Assembly: GCF_005239225.2 (NCBI RefSeq)
Contig: NC_133290.1
Location: forward strand, 9,680,204 to 9,744,203
Source: Populus alba
Lineage: Eukaryota > Streptophyta > Magnoliopsida > Malpighiales > Salicaceae
Direction of reading: 5' to 3'
DNA: 64,000 bases
Both the position numbers and the translations under genes were made by a program. A model generated the notes under the pieces. The model made no database searches and was not told where the DNA came from. It saw only the letters and a program-made list of their open reading frames with translations. Below are positions 38,851 through 52,650 of this stretch, piece after piece. Position 1 is the stretch's first letter. Each line of letters begins with the position of its first letter.

Positions 38851-41125
38851 AGAAAGGAAGACATGGAAAAATCAGGAAGTAAAAATTCTAATCATAAAAA
38901 AATTAAAAATAAAACAAATAGCAATTGAAAAAATAATAACCAAATCTGGTATAAAAAATAAATGAAAGAAAATAATTAGGGACTAAATAAAAATAAATAA
39001 ATCAAGAGAAGGATAAGAAAATAAAAATGAAAAGAATGAAGACTAAATTGAATAAAAAAAATTAAAATATTGAGGGATAAAAAAATTAAAGAAAAGAAGA
39101 AGAAAATAACAATAAAAAAATAAAGATCAAAATTAGATTATAAAAATAAATGAAATAAAGTGTTGAGCTATAAAATAAAATAAAAATCAAAAGAAGGTTA
39201 AGAAAATAGCAAAAAAAAAAAGAAGATTAAAATTAAATAAAAAAATAAATGAAATAAAATACATCAAGATGAAATTGAAAAAAATAATTAAACTTAAAAA
39301 AATATTAAAAGTAAAAAAATAAAATAAAAAATAAAGGTAAAAATTAATAAAAATAAAAATTAAAATATATAATTAATTTTTGAAAGGATTCACGTGAATT
39401 TCTAGATTAAAAAAAATAAATAAAGAGAAATGTTTTTTACCAAAGCCTAACCATGCCTTTTTCATGCACACATGCCCCACCAATACAAAAGGGACAGCAC
39501 GTCTCTCCAAACGCGGTCGTGGACGCATGATTTTGGAAACCATTCGTTACTTGACTGTTCAGAAAAATAAAAATATAAAAAGCCCCCTTTGCAAGTTTAA
39601 TGGTTTTTTACACTTAAAAGGTATCACCGTTATTTTATTGTGTAAATAATAGTGAAAAACAAATCCTGAACCAAAGTTATATAACCTTTTCTTAACATAA
39701 TTATATACATATATTTTATCAATCAATAACACTTATTAATAAAGCTTTTTTTATTTTTTGTATTTAAAAAATATTTAAAATATTTTTTATTTTTTTCTTT
39801 AATTTAAATTAATATATTTTTAATATTTTCATGTTATTTTGATGTATTAATATTAAAAATAATTTTTTAAAAATAAAAAATATTATTTTAATGTATTTTT
39901 AAATAAAAAATATTTTAAAAAATAATCGTAACTACATTACTAAACAAATTATAAAAATATAGGTTTTTTTAAAAAAATCTTAAATGGACATCATCCACTA
40001 AATTGATCAACTCTATTTTTCCAATCTCCACCATCAATCATGCAAAGCACAAATCAAATTGTCCAATCAAACAGAGCGTAAGTAAGCCATCATCTGTGAG
40101 GAACACTAGATCATGCCACCAAAAAAAAATATTAAAAACGTAACAGTTACTTTAGTCAAACCAAAACACCTGTGGCATTTTAAGTAAATAAACTAAGAAA
40201 ACATAATTTCAAGCACTTTGCTGCTCTTTGTATACTATTTAGATAGATGAGTGTGTTTTAAAAATATATTTAATATGAAAAAAATATTAAATTTAATTTT
40301 TTTATAATTTTAATACATTAATATAAAAAATAAAAAAAATTTAAAACTATTTTAATAAATTTTAAAATAAAAATTACTTTTAAAAAACATTAAAAAAAAC
40401 ATATCTACTGTAATACCACACACCTTCTCGGCATACTTTATAGAATTTATCTGCAAAAAGAACTCACTTTATGTCGTCCAAAAAGTTCAAATTTTTAGCA
40501 AAAAAAATTCAAAAACCCAATGAGAGAAAATGAGAGGAAAAGGAGAAATGTATTTGCTTTGTTGTTGTTATTTGAGCTTACAGATATAGATCCTTTACTC
40601 GGTTCTTGAAGCAAAAACCAAACCTTTGAGGCAGATAAGATAGCCTTTCTCCTCATATTTCAGGTATTTATGTTCTCAAGCAAGCTGAGAGAAATAATTT
40701 TTTTGGGGGGTTTTTTATGAATTAATTGAAATATTTTTTATTGGTTAGATTTTTAGCTATTCTATGATAAATTAGATTCTTGTTTTGTGTTAAGGATTTG
40801 GATAGTTAATTCACGGTGAGATATCATATCATTACTCTAAGTTCGTGTAGCTTTTAGCTTTAGTAGGTGGTAGTTGAATTTTGAGTCTTGAAGTTCAGTT
40901 GGATTCTCCAAAATTTGGTAATATTATGTCTTAATGAATCCCAGCTTGTAAATTGACTAGCTTTTTTTGTTTTCTTTGCTGTGTGGATTTCTGGTCAATT
41001 ATTTGCAATGTATCCTTTTTCTTAATTTCTTTGAGGGTTGTTGACGCGTTTGAGCATTTTTACCATTCTTTGTCAGGAAATTTTGTTGCGAGCGAAATTT
41101 GGTATCTAGTTGATGGACTGTTTGC
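38851..41125. other. A-rich spacer, MITE-like copies and 5' region of the kinase gene
   Basis: 38900-39400 is a long A-rich tract of AAATAAA-type low complexity. MITE-like copies lie at about 39750-39960 and 40225-40425. From about 40500 base composition changes and the sequence looks like a promoter and 5' UTR; an AG/GT-like site near 40660-40664 (TTTCAGGTATTT) may mark a 5' UTR intron. No other gene is seen. Confidence 0.4.
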
Positions 41126-44100
41126 GTGAGTGTGTTTTGTGTTGTTTTCATGCGTTTAAAAGATGATGTGATGGAAGAGTCAGAGATATATAAACAATAT
41201 CAATGCAATTCTGGGGATCCCAGACATGAGAGATCCCAGCCTGCTTCTCAGGCATATACACCAGACCCTGCAAGCAGCAGAAATTCCAATATGAGACTTG
41301 CTGACCTAAATGTACCACCACCAGAAGTTAAACCTGTACTTAACTATTCCATTCAGACAGGTGAGGAGTTTGCTCTTGAATTTATGCGTGATCGAGTTAA
41401 TCCTAAGAAGCCTCTCATTCAAAATGCTGTTGGTGATCCTAATTATGCTACTGGTTATCTGGAATTAAAAGGCATTTTAGGCATTAGTCATACAGGGTCT
41501 GAAAGTGGATCAGAAATTTCGATGTTAACTATAGCAGAGAGAGTTCAAAAAGAATTTGAGAGGACGAACTCGTCTTTACATGATGATAGAAGCAACTATG
41601 GGTCATTTCAGTCGGCACCAAGAACTTCAGTTTATGAAAGTCGTGGAGTGCTGCTACATGGCTATGCTTCCTCCTCTGGAGTCTGCGATAGCTACTCTGG
41701 GAAAATGAAAGTTCTCTGCAGCTTTGGTGGTAAAATCCTACCCCGTCCGAGTGATGGAAAACTGAGGTATGTTGGAGGTCAAACACGCATCATGCGCATA
41801 GCAAGGGACATTTCTTGGCATGAGTTTAAGCAGAAAACTTTAGCAATATATAGCCAAGCTCTTGTGATAAAGTATCAGCTTCCTGGAGAAGATCTTGATG
41901 CCTTGGTTTCTGTTTCATGTGACGAGGATCTGCTAAATATGATGGATGAGTGGAGTGGAGTTGAAGATAGAGAAGGATCACAAAAACTCAGAATGTTTCT
42001 CTTCTCAATGAGTGATTTGGAAGATGATCAATTTGGTCTGGGCATTGGAGGGGTTGGTTCTGAGGTTCAGTACATAGTTGCTGTCAATGGCATGGATGTG
42101 GGAACCAGAAGAGAATTGGTCCTGCATGGTTTAGCAAGCTCTTCAGGAAATAACTTAGATGAGTTAGATAGATCAAACACAGACAGAGAGACAATTAGTG
42201 TTGCAACTACTTATGTTGGGCTCAGCGCTTCACCTTTGACTGACATTTACCAGTCTTCTCAACCTACTCTTCAAAGTTCTTCCAATGCCTATGAGACCTA
42301 TCCACAGCTTTATCATGGCCAGATGATGGATCCTAGAGACACCAAGCAGTTTCCATTGCACTATCACCGTCACTCATCTAACTACTCCTCCTTTGGAGAA
42401 ATCCCATATGCAAGACAACTTCATGGGCTCATGAGTGAAGAAGCAGATTTGTATGAGGGACAGCAATATAATAGCTTTCAGGTAAAGAATTCACAGATAT
42501 CTGTAAAGGAGGTGAAGCCAAGACCTGCTGGTTCAATTCAGCAAGAGATTGACCCAGGAAAAACTCATCCAATAGAGAAAGTTTACCCTGCTCCAGTTGA
42601 TGAAGTACTAGCAACAGCTGTTGTTCCAGAAGGAGATATACGTACTGTGCCCTCAAAACATGGGGGAAAACACCAAGAACCGAAGAAGGTTTCTTCTTAT
42701 GCTGATGATGTGAATCAAGTGCAGGCACCTAAATCTTGGGAAGATGATCAACACTCTGCAACCAGTGGTGCTTCTGGTCCAGGAAATGCTGATTCCGCTT
42801 CTAATCCAATTGACTTGAGCTATCTTGAGCTGTCTATACCTCAGAGGGCTTATTATTCAGAGAGAATACCCCGGGGGCAAGCAGAGTTGCTGAATAGATT
42901 CTCAAAGTCTGACGATTCACTTGGCATTCAGTTGCTCATTACTCATTCATGTTCTGACGTCACTGAGAACAACCCAATTACAAAATCTGTGGAAAATTTC
43001 CATGAGAGTAATCTGGCTGCCCATACTGAACACTGTATTTCAACTGAAAAACCATCATGTACAGACTCTCAAATCATGGATGATGGAGTCTCTGACTTTG
43101 AGACAGATATTACCACAGGTAATCAAAGGAAGCCCCTGGTTGATGAAAAGGGAGAAATGGGATCTGGACATCCAGCTTTGTGCCAAGTAACTTCTGTTGT
43201 GCGGCATAAGGATCCTGCAGCTGATCTTCCAGATGAACAAGATGAGATAAAAAGCAGGGATGTCTCTGATAAGGACAATCTGGAGCATTCTCAGCCATTT
43301 TTTTGGACAGAGAGCTCAACTAAAGATGTTGAAGGAATACCTTCTGTTGGTGTTTCGTCAACCAAGCAGGCAGAAATCCAAATAGATATTAACGACAGAT
43401 TCCCTTGTGATTTCCTTTCTGAAATATTCTCAAAAGGGATATTTACCAAGGATGCTTTTGCTGTTAGTCCAATACATAATGATGGAGCTGGTGCGAGTGT
43501 GAACATGGAAACTCATGAGCCTAAGCACTGGTCTTATTTTCAGAAGTTGGCAAAGGAGGGGTTTGTCAAAAAAGATGTGTCTATTATTGACCAAGATCAC
43601 CTTACTACTCCGTCTGTTCTAACAAATGTAGAAGATCATAAATCTTATCATTTCACACCTTTAGCAGCCGGTAGAGATTCAGTGGGTCATGACTATTCTC
43701 AAATTAATTTTGGCCAAGACAATCAAAATAATTTACCTGGAATGGTAGTAGCTGATTCTACAATGATGTCCGATTTTGATCATTCCCAAATGAAGGACAC
43801 TGAAAGTATGCAGTTTGAGGCTATGATGGAGAACCTACAGTCGCCAGAGTCACAGTATGAGGTGTCTCTTCTCAATTTTAATTTGATTTGAGAGCTCATT
43901 TCCTACCATGCCAGCTAAACTTCACTCTAATGCATATAGGATGGGAAGTTGGATAACACGAATGATGGCATTCCTCCTTGTGATCCTTCTCTGGGAGATT
44001 TTGATATCAATACCTTGCAGGTATCTATCCTAGATATATTTACTCATCTGAATTATGATGTAACCTGTCCTGTTTTTAGTGTTCAAAGTAATTTACTTGT

Positions 44101-47100
44101 GCCATGCCTAAAATATTAATTGACTCAAATTTCAATTGGTAATACATATGAAAAGAAACCAAACCTGGAGATAGACCACAATATGCTTCCTAACTAGTTT
44201 TCTTTTTCTCCTTTGTGCTTCTGTGACTGTGATACAAATATGATGACCTAGTAGGAACTTATGGATGCATTTTATTCCTCTTGCATGCTTATGCTCTTCC
44301 ATCTTCTACTTTAAAATTAGTTCAATTTACTATTTACTTCAGAATAAAATCTGCTAAATTCTGTTTTACCCTTTTCTGGGTGATTTAACAGATCATAAAA
44401 AATGAAGATCTTGAAGAGCAGAAAGAGTTGGGTTCTGGCACTTTTGGCATTGTGTATCACGGAAAATGGAGGGGAACGGATGTTGCCATTAAGATGCTAA
44501 AAAAGATGGGTTTTACTGAACGATCATCAGAGCACAAGAGACTGGTAACTATTGCACAACTCCTGATATGCATTTCCATTTTTTTTCCCTAAAAATAATT
44601 GTTGTTACCCACTTTTGAACAAAAAAAAAAAATAATACAAGAAGAAAGCCTATAAGATTACCTAAGTTGGTGGTAAAGGACCAAGATGACAAGTGGAAAA
44701 GTTACAGACCAAAATATATAAGATTGACAAAATTGACAACTCAATTCTGACTGACAAAAGGCCTCATTGGTGAAAATATTTTTATTTATGGTAAATAAAT
44801 ACAAGTTTGGATGGTTAAGGACTCAATAAGAATTATGGAAGGCTTGATTAATTTTATTGAGGACTTGATTGCAAGGAAAATCAGTTTTTGGAGTCAATTT
44901 AGGTATTAATTGGAAGAAATTGAAGTTTGGAAATTGAAATTAGACTTGGGAAGGTTTAATTGGTCAAATCAGAGGCTTAATTGTTAAAACATTAAAGTTT
45001 GGAGGCCAGTTAAGGACTTAATTACAGATTCCCAAGACCAAGGACCGGCTTGTAAGTTGCACGCAATTTCAGGGGTAGATATTGGTCAAATCAGGGGCCA
45101 AATTGAAAGGAATTGAAATTTTGGCTGTCAATTAAAAATGAAATTGAACAAATTGAAAACCAAGGACACGTTTGTAAAAGGCGCTGAACTTTGGAGCTGA
45201 TATTTGAATTTGATAGGGGCACAATTGCATGCAATTAAAAGTTGAGAGACAATTATGAGTGTAATTAAAAAGAATTGGAAGAGTACGGACCAAATTAAAA
45301 TTGGTCAAATTTCAAATTAAAAAAACCCTAATTTTTAGGGTTTAAACTAGACGACATGTCATTCACCCACTGTTCATCTCTTTCCTTGGCAATTTTGGAT
45401 GTTCGGGCGAATGAATGTAGCATCTCTTACCATCTTAGGGACTGTAACCACCACCATTCAACTGAGAAATACCCCCTTTACAACCCTATGCTCATGAAAT
45501 TGGATGTTTACACCCCAATTTTTCCTTAGAAGTCTCCAATATCTTGTCCCCGATCAGCTTTCCCTGCATTTTCAGATTCTGAGTTGACACATTTGAACGA
45601 ATGAATTTAAAGTTACAAACCTCCAAATTGAGCAAGATTAAATCCAAATGAAATGTGTGCACCTTCTCTACCAACTTTAGGTGGTTTCTGATGACATTTA
45701 CATCGGAGTTGCTTCGGTGAAGCCTCAAAAGTGGTCAACCCAATCAGCCTTCAGTGACATCCAATTTTCAAAAACTAACCATTTTTTTCATTTGTTCACT
45801 CTTGAAAGCCTCTTAGAGGATTCTTATCAAGGGTTTTAGAACCTCACTCTTAAGATCAAAAAGGCCAGAAATAGCTCTTTGCCCTCTAAGTCTAGCAAAA
45901 CCACCGAGAACAAAAACCACCATTGCAAAAAAAGCCTAGTACAAGAGTTTCCAATTGTTAACTTTTGTCTAAAGCCCTCTCATTTTGATCAAAGGGCTAA
46001 GCTTTGATCAATCTTTGATTGAATCCACCAAAAAAATCCTAGAAAAAACCTATAAATATCTACTGAAAATATGAAAAACAAAGAAGGAAAAGGGGTAGAA
46101 AAAAAAGAAAAGAAAAACTTGGGGAAATACTCTGTCAATAGACTTTATTATGAAGGTCCAAGAGTTTAACATAAAAGGTCTAACAAGCTTTGAAGAGAGA
46201 GGTGAAAGGGAAAGAATGAAGGAAAAGAGAAGGAAAAACAACAACGTATAGTAAGCAAGCTTGGAGAAGGTATAACCATGTAAAAACTGGAAGTTTAAAG
46301 GGTGGAGTCCATGTGGCTTGCCCATTCATGCTTTCTTAATGTTTAATGACATTTTAGGCTTATTTTGGTGTCCATGGTGTTAAGTTTGGATTTTTTTAAC
46401 ATATGAAAATGTAGTTTTTTTTGCATGATTTTGGTTTGAGTTAATTGTTAATGTTTTTGGATGTTTATGAAATGTTTGGATGTTGTTTTTGCTGAGATAA
46501 AATGATTTTTGTAATCTGCAAAAAGTAGCAGTGGTTGTGTGATGCCTATTTCTGAATTGTTAGTTCATGTCCTTGGTTCTTGAGCTTGACTTTTGTCCCA
46601 AAGAGTTAGTTTTGGATGTAAATTTAATGCATTGGTTGGCTGTCAATAGAGATGTAGTTTTGGTTTTAGGAATTTCATGTATGTTTTCCATGATTTGTGG
46701 TTTTTTGTTGTTTGTTTTGATTAAAACGTTATGAATATGGCAATGTGGTTTGTTAAGGTCAAAAACTAGAAGTTTAAAGCTTCAAAAGGGCATTTCTGGG
46801 TTTTTGTTGTTCAATGTTCTTCACGTCCATCCGAAGAACATTGTCTTGAGTACTAGTTTTAGGTTTCATTTTGATTCAATTTTGGTTTCTGCATGTTTGT
46901 ATGACTTGTTAATCAATAATCTATGGTTTTTTTCATGGATTTTTAATCATAGGATTTCAGTTTTGAACCGAAACTCATTTTGACAAAATCGTGTTGATTC
47001 TTTGATAATCGAAGTGAATGGATGCTTGATTCTTGGTCCATGCATAATTGCGGACAAAACATTACCTTTGATTGCTTGAAACTTGTCTGGATTGAGATTT

Positions 47101-47779
47101 GTGTTGTTGGGTTTGGTTTGTTCATCGATGTTCTTCATGCTCTTCATTTTCTCTGGTTTTGATCCGTTTTGACAAATAATTTTTGAGTTTTTTTGGTTTT
47201 TTTTTTTTTAAGTCTGATTTGTTTTGGTTTGTTTTTCGAGTCAAACCAGTGGTCTTTGGTTCGGTTTAGATCGAACCAAGGGTTTTGAGTCAAACCATGG
47301 TTTTCGGTTCGATTCAGGGTTGAACTAGTATTTTCAAGTCAACTTGATTGGTTTTGTTTTGGGTTAGGTACCTAGGCTTTGTTTGGTTGATTACTTTTTT
47401 GTCAAGGCATTTTTGGCCTAATGGGTGTTGTTCAACAAACACACTCTTAGGTTTATTTTGACAATTTTGTTTTAAATAAAAATGGTTTTTTTGCCAAACA
47501 TACCTAAAATAAATTCCTAAAATTTAAAAAATTTCAAGAATCAATTTAAAATTATTTGTGGGTCCCTCGCTTTACTTGTTTCAACAATTTTATTTAATAT
47601 CGGGGTCGTAGACTTACACTGTGAGATGTTGACATAATATTAAAATACATGTTTTTTGTCGAAATCTCAAAAATTTCCAAAATTTATATAAAAAACTTTC
47701 TCATTTCAAAAATATAAAAATGTATTTTATTTGGTGTGCATTCGGCCAAGTCTCTTAAAAGATAAAAAAATATACTTTT

Positions 47780-47823
<44 letters not shown>

Positions 47824-50499
47824 ATAAGGTATGATTTAACATTTTTTTATATATACACAAAAATTCAAAAAATATCGTTGCATGCACTTTTAAATTTAAT
47901 AACCAGTTTATTGAATTCATGATAACTTGACCAATATTTCAATTACTTCTAAAATATTAATTCATGAGAATTAATGGTTAACATTCTAGTGTAAACATTA
48001 GACCTACAAATAGGTTGTCATTTAAATACTAGAAATTGACTAGAAAATTCTCATAATTATTTCGGGTATTCACTAAATTTAATCGAGAATATTTTTTCAC
48101 CACAATAAACAAGTTGTGGAAAACTCTTTCGCCTTCAAGGATAGGTGAACCTTGTCAGGACACGTAGATTCTTTCCACGATAAGTTATTTAGACATACGA
48201 GCCCATAATTTAATCAAAACGCCAGATTTATTCATGAGAATAAATCTTTATTTTAAATTATAGACGGACCATCAGTTAGGAATCCATCAATACATTTAAG
48301 CTACATCTAGATCATGTAATGCCGCTTATCTCAGATAATATGCATTAGGGGTGCTAATATCTTTCCTAGCTATAATTAGTTTCTTATCTTAGAATTTCAT
48401 ATAAGATCAGTCTACGTGGTAATCCTAAACCAAATAACTAAATGAGGACTCCTTGTCTTGATGCCCCCACACTACGTGGACACATGCCATAATAATTATA
48501 TGCTATTTTGTGCTATAGCCATCATTGGAGACGTATGTTTTTAGTTTTCTGCAAGATGTACATTGGCCAGGATCAGCTTCCAGTTTCCTTTTCTTGTCAT
48601 ATCCTTTTCTTAACGCAATGTTATATAATCTATTTTCACTGGCATCACCAGACCTTAGAGTTTTGGCGGGAAGCTGACATCCTTTCAAAGCTCCACCATC
48701 CAAATGTTGTAGCATTTTATGGCGTGGTTCAAGATGGACATGGGGGGACATTAGCTGCTGTGACAGAGTACATGGTTGATGGTTCTCTTAGAAGTGTTTT
48801 ACTTCGCAAAGATAGGTAAGTTGTGCACTTTTGCAGCTCTTTGAATTTCAGTTTGGCTAAGTTCCAACTAGTTTGGAATTTCATACACAGACAGTCAATT
48901 GTGTTGTGTTCTCCTGTTCCTTATTTTTCCAAATCTTATCTTGCAGGTATCTAGACCGTCACAAGAGACTTCTCATAGCTATGGATGCAGCGTTTGGAAT
49001 GGAATATCTGCATTCAAAGAATATTGTGCATTTTGATTTGAAATGTGACAACTTGCTTGTGAACTTGAAAGATCCCCAGAGACCAATCTGCAAGGTAAAT
49101 TCTAGTTGTATGAAGAACAAGCCAATTGCATCAATGATTGTGTACTTTCTATACAGTTTCTTATGAATGGATGGCTCAGGTTGGTGATTTTGGCCTGTCA
49201 AAAATCAAGCGAAATACTTTGGTTTCTGGAGGTGTAAGCGGAACTCTACCATGGATGGCCCCTGAGCTGCTAAACGGAAGCAGTAATAAGGTCTCAGAAA
49301 AGGTAAACGTTTCACTCCTGAAATTACTCTTGTCAATGGCATGAGAAGAGTGTAATTTTATAGAATTGTACAGATTTAGATTTTTGTTCCATTCAGACCT
49401 CGGTTAAGTTTGTTGCTGACATGATGGAAGTTTCAAAATCTTCGATGGCATTTGGTGGTTGAAAACTTTATCTGAATCTCTACTTTCTGTTTCTTCTAGT
49501 TTGTGATAAGTTGCCAAGCTGGTTTAAGCTTTAAAATTTTGTCCTGCCTTTATTACCTTTTAGTTGACATATACGGAACTTGGTTTATGCAGAAATTTAT
49601 CTCTTCATTCTTTCCTTTCTCCATCATCTGTAGTCCTTGTTGTTTAATGTCCCTTAAGATCAGTTACTAATCTTTAATAGATCTCAGGTTGATGTGTTCT
49701 CTTTTGCAATTGTCTTGTGGGAAATTCTGACCGGTGAGGAGCCATATGCCAACATGCACTATGGTGCAATTATAGGTATGGTTTCTGTACTCCTTTTCTT
49801 TTGTTTGTGCATGCACGCGTGTGTTACCAAAAATGCCAGTGGACATCTACTAAAATACAAATTTGAATTTAGTCTTTTTATTCATATGGATTTATTCTCA
49901 CTGCGTGAATGCACATATACGATACGTATAAATACGAGGAAATAATGCTGAGATACTTTAAATGATCAAGAGGTGATGAAAATGAAAACTTGCTTGAAAA
50001 ATCAAGTCACTGGGTCTGATATTGTTCTGTTATAGACTTGTGTCTCATGTACTAAAACTGGGCTATCTGGGGATCTTGAATGGGGTTTTGTTATGTGATG
50101 GTATCTAGACTTGGAATAGTTCCATGCGAATGGGTAAATTTTACTTCTAGGCACAATCTAACCTCTGGAACTTGGAATATTATGCACATTATCTGCATCA
50201 ATTGCACATTAAATCTGCTCCTCTGACCTGTTGGTGTACTATTGATGTCAGTTGCATTTATACTCTGTGCTGTCTACAAGTGTGAATATTTATCCTTGCG
50301 TGTAGGAGGAATTGTAAACAACACGTTGAGACCAACAATTCCAAGTTATTGTGATTCTGAATGGAGAAGGTTGATGGAGCATTGTTGGGCCCCTAATCCT
50401 GCTGTTAGGCCTTCTTTCACTGAAATTGCCCGTCGTTTGCGCACAATGTCATCAGCTGCTAGCCAAGCCGAAGGACACGAACACAAGGCATCAAAGTAA
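41126..50499 (+). CDS. PB1-domain Raf-like protein kinase (MAPKKK-related, probable B4 Raf group)
   Basis: Eight coding exons join in frame: 41126-43861, 43940-44020, 44392-44544, 48652-48815, 48947-49094, 49180-49302, 49688-49775, 50306-50499; about 1228 aa. The first Met could be at 41126 or in-frame at 41171 (MEESEIYKQ), which resembles family N-termini better. A PB1 domain spans about residues 190-290 ([49 protein letters not shown]) and mediates dimerisation. A long acidic, Ser-rich linker follows. The C-terminal kinase has the Gly loop [15 protein letters not shown] lysine, FWREAD glutamate, catalytic HFDLKCDN with Phe in place of Arg of HRD, DFG, and WMAPELL. B4 Raf-like kinases activate subclass I SnRK2 kinases under osmotic stress in Arabidopsis; that role here is inferred. 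Intron 3 is 4.1 kb and filled with repeat-like DNA. Nothing is truncated. Confidence 0.94.
44590..48500. other. repeat-like insertion in kinase intron 3
   Basis: The other introns of this gene are 76 bp to about 530 bp, but this one exceeds 4 kb. 44640-45310 has recurrent GGACCAA/CAAATTGAA..TTGGTCAAAT phrases, and 48000-48480 has CGCCTTCAAGGATAGGTGA and CTACGTGG-type sequence that looks like LTR material. No gag or pol motif was found. A large non-autonomous LTR element (LARD-like) or a nest of fragments would fit; I could not set ends or a target duplication. Confidence 0.4.
47782..47821. repeat. (TA)n microsatellite in kinase intron 3
   Basis: About 20 uninterrupted TA dinucleotides. Short Tyr-Ile-rich open frames on both strands are produced by this repeat. 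Confidence 0.95.
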
Positions 50500-51689
50500 T
50501 GGTTTCACAATTCCTAGTTTTCGCCTTCCCATGATATGTTTCTTTGTAAATTGATTAATTTTACGCTACTCTCCAAAGAGAGACTTGTATCATGTTAGAA
50601 AGGAGAGATCGGCTTCCATAATGTTTTTGAAATGGAAGTGATTCTCTCTTACAGTAATTGACAAGTATTGTTTTATTCTATAATGCTACATTTACATAAT
50701 AATATAAATTATATCTTGAGATGTTACCAAAAAAACTTATGTTTTTTAATTAAATTGTTTCTTTAATATTATCAAGCAATTAAGAGTTTGAATATTATCA
50801 TCTTATTTATTTGATAAAAATTAAGTATAAGGTAATGTGAGTTTGTGTAAATTTCAAGTTTAAAGGGTTTTCACTTGAGAGATTATGTGAGAAAATAATA
50901 TAAATAATATCTTAAGATCTCATTTAACATCTCAAGATTTTAGATTGAATTGATTCCTTGATAGTTATATTGTCATTGAATTACGTACTTTGAAAAGGAG
51001 TTTCATTCTTGTTTGCCCTTTCATCCTTGAAGTCCCAATTGGTTATTATCGTTGATTTTTAATTTGCTAGTTAGCCCTGATATTTAATGGTTTCTATAGA
51101 GTAATTAATGATATTTAATTAGTTACATGCGAGGATTATTTTGATGTGAGGGTTATTTTGATGAAAGAGATGGATGAAGAAGGTTAGAGAAAATAAAATC
51201 TATAATCATTGAAGTGATAAAAATATATTTACTTAGGATTTTTTTGTTGTATCTATTTATTTTTTAAAATCAATTTCAAGAAATAACTAATAAAATATTA
51301 TTAATTATTTTTTAAATACCAAAATTTCTTGACTTTATACTTCTAACTACATGTATGATATAGCAGTCCAAATTTTTTGAGAACTTGCAAGTGTATTTTA
51401 TCACTTGAGTCAACATTTATTCTTTTTCAATAGTTTTTTCTTATTCTAATCTTAAGTTATCATAAAAACAAAAAAAATTAAATGTGTAGGAGTAACTAAC
51501 TTTGATAGGAGTGACCAAGGTATGTAATGAGATTTCAAAAAGAATGGGTGACATTATTCCAATGATAATGTCCATATTAAATATATGATTGAGTATCCAT
51601 GTATTTTTTTCTCGATGAGTTCCCTAAGAGAATTGATCAAATACTATATTTTGTCCATATCATGATTTGTTTCTTGATGATTTCCCTTG
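50500..51689. other. 3' UTR of the kinase and AT-rich intergenic sequence
   Basis: The first 100-200 bases are the likely 3' UTR. A segment AATATAAATTATATCTTGAGAT near 50701 recurs in similar form near 50899 (AATATAAATAATATCTTAAGAT), a small direct repeat. No gene recognised. Confidence 0.45.
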
Positions 51690-51856
51690 TAAGAGAATTG
51701 GTGAAATATATTTTGTACATTTCACAATCGAAAAACATGATCTTCAAACTTGTCTCTATTCAGAAACGCAACATTTTAAATAGATTATGAAATGAGCTTC
51801 ACAAATCATGATGAGAAGAAAGGAGAGAAAAAACAAAGAAATAAAGAAACAGACTC

Positions 51857-52075
51857 TGCAAGCTCACCAAAACTCTAATTATAACACCACCAATACCATC
51901 AAAACAATCTTGAGAAAATGAATTCAATACCATTAAGAAAGATTACCAACGATAATTAGAGAGTGTCATATTTGTCGTACAAAGATAACAAGTGGCTCAC
52001 TTGCCTTTGGCAGCAAGTATGACCCACTTTAATTATCATTGGTGACCTATCCATTGCATTTTAGCATCCATGTAT
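51857..52075. repeat. long imperfect hairpin (foldback), copy 1
   Basis: The left arm contains GATTACCAACGATAATTAGAG and AGTGTCATATTTGTC. The right arm, read in reverse complement, contains GTCACCAATGATAATTAAAG and GGGTCATACTTGCTG. The apex lies near 51995-52005. Arms are imperfect but collinear. Confidence 0.7.
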
Positions 52076-52387
52076 TTTTTCTTTTAATGGGTTCTTTTGT
52101 AATTTCTCCTATAATATCAAATAACACATCAATAACAAAATAAATAAATAAAGGGTTTAGTTTATGCCTATGTTATAGTGAAGACAATGTAATTAGTCAT
52201 TGTGTTTATTTTTTTATTAATGAAAAAGAATTGGTGAAATATTATATTTTATACATGGAGAAACATGACATTTAAACTTGTCGTTATTCAGAAACATGAC
52301 ATTTCAAATAAATTATGAGAAGGGCTTCACAAATTACAATGAAAAGATAGGAGCGAGAAAACAAAGAAATAAAGAAATAGACTTTGT

Positions 52388-52650
52388 AGGCTCACCGAAA
52401 CTCTGATTATAACATTACTGGTATAATAAAAAAAATCTCGAGGAGATAAATTCAATGACATCAAGAAAGGTTACCAACGATGATTAGAGTGTGTCACACT
52501 TGCTGTCTAAAGATGGCGAGTGGCCCATTTGCCTTTAGTGGCAAATGTGACCCGCTCTAGTTATAGTTTGTGACTTTTCTTGATATCATTGGATTTGTCT
52601 CGTCGAAATCATTTTGATAATACTAATGGTAATGTAATTTGAGCTTGCAT
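52388..52650. repeat. long imperfect hairpin (foldback), copy 2
   Basis: The arms pair over roughly 120 bp each. The left arm has AATTCAATGACATCAAGAAA and GTTACCAACGATGATTAGAG. The right arm in reverse complement has AATCCAATGATATCAAGAAA and GTCACAAACTATAACTAGAG. A tight inner hairpin at 52518-52557 pairs GCCCATTTGCC with GGCAAATGTGAC. No coding frame; resembles a foldback MITE or a small-RNA precursor. Confidence 0.75.

Noticed and set aside
39464..39649. Small plus-strand frame with basic residues
   Set aside because: Single short frame in repeat-rich DNA without splice partners or a recognisable motif.
47684..47922. Open frames with Tyr-Ile repeats on both strands
   Set aside because: Created by the (TA)n microsatellite in the kinase intron.
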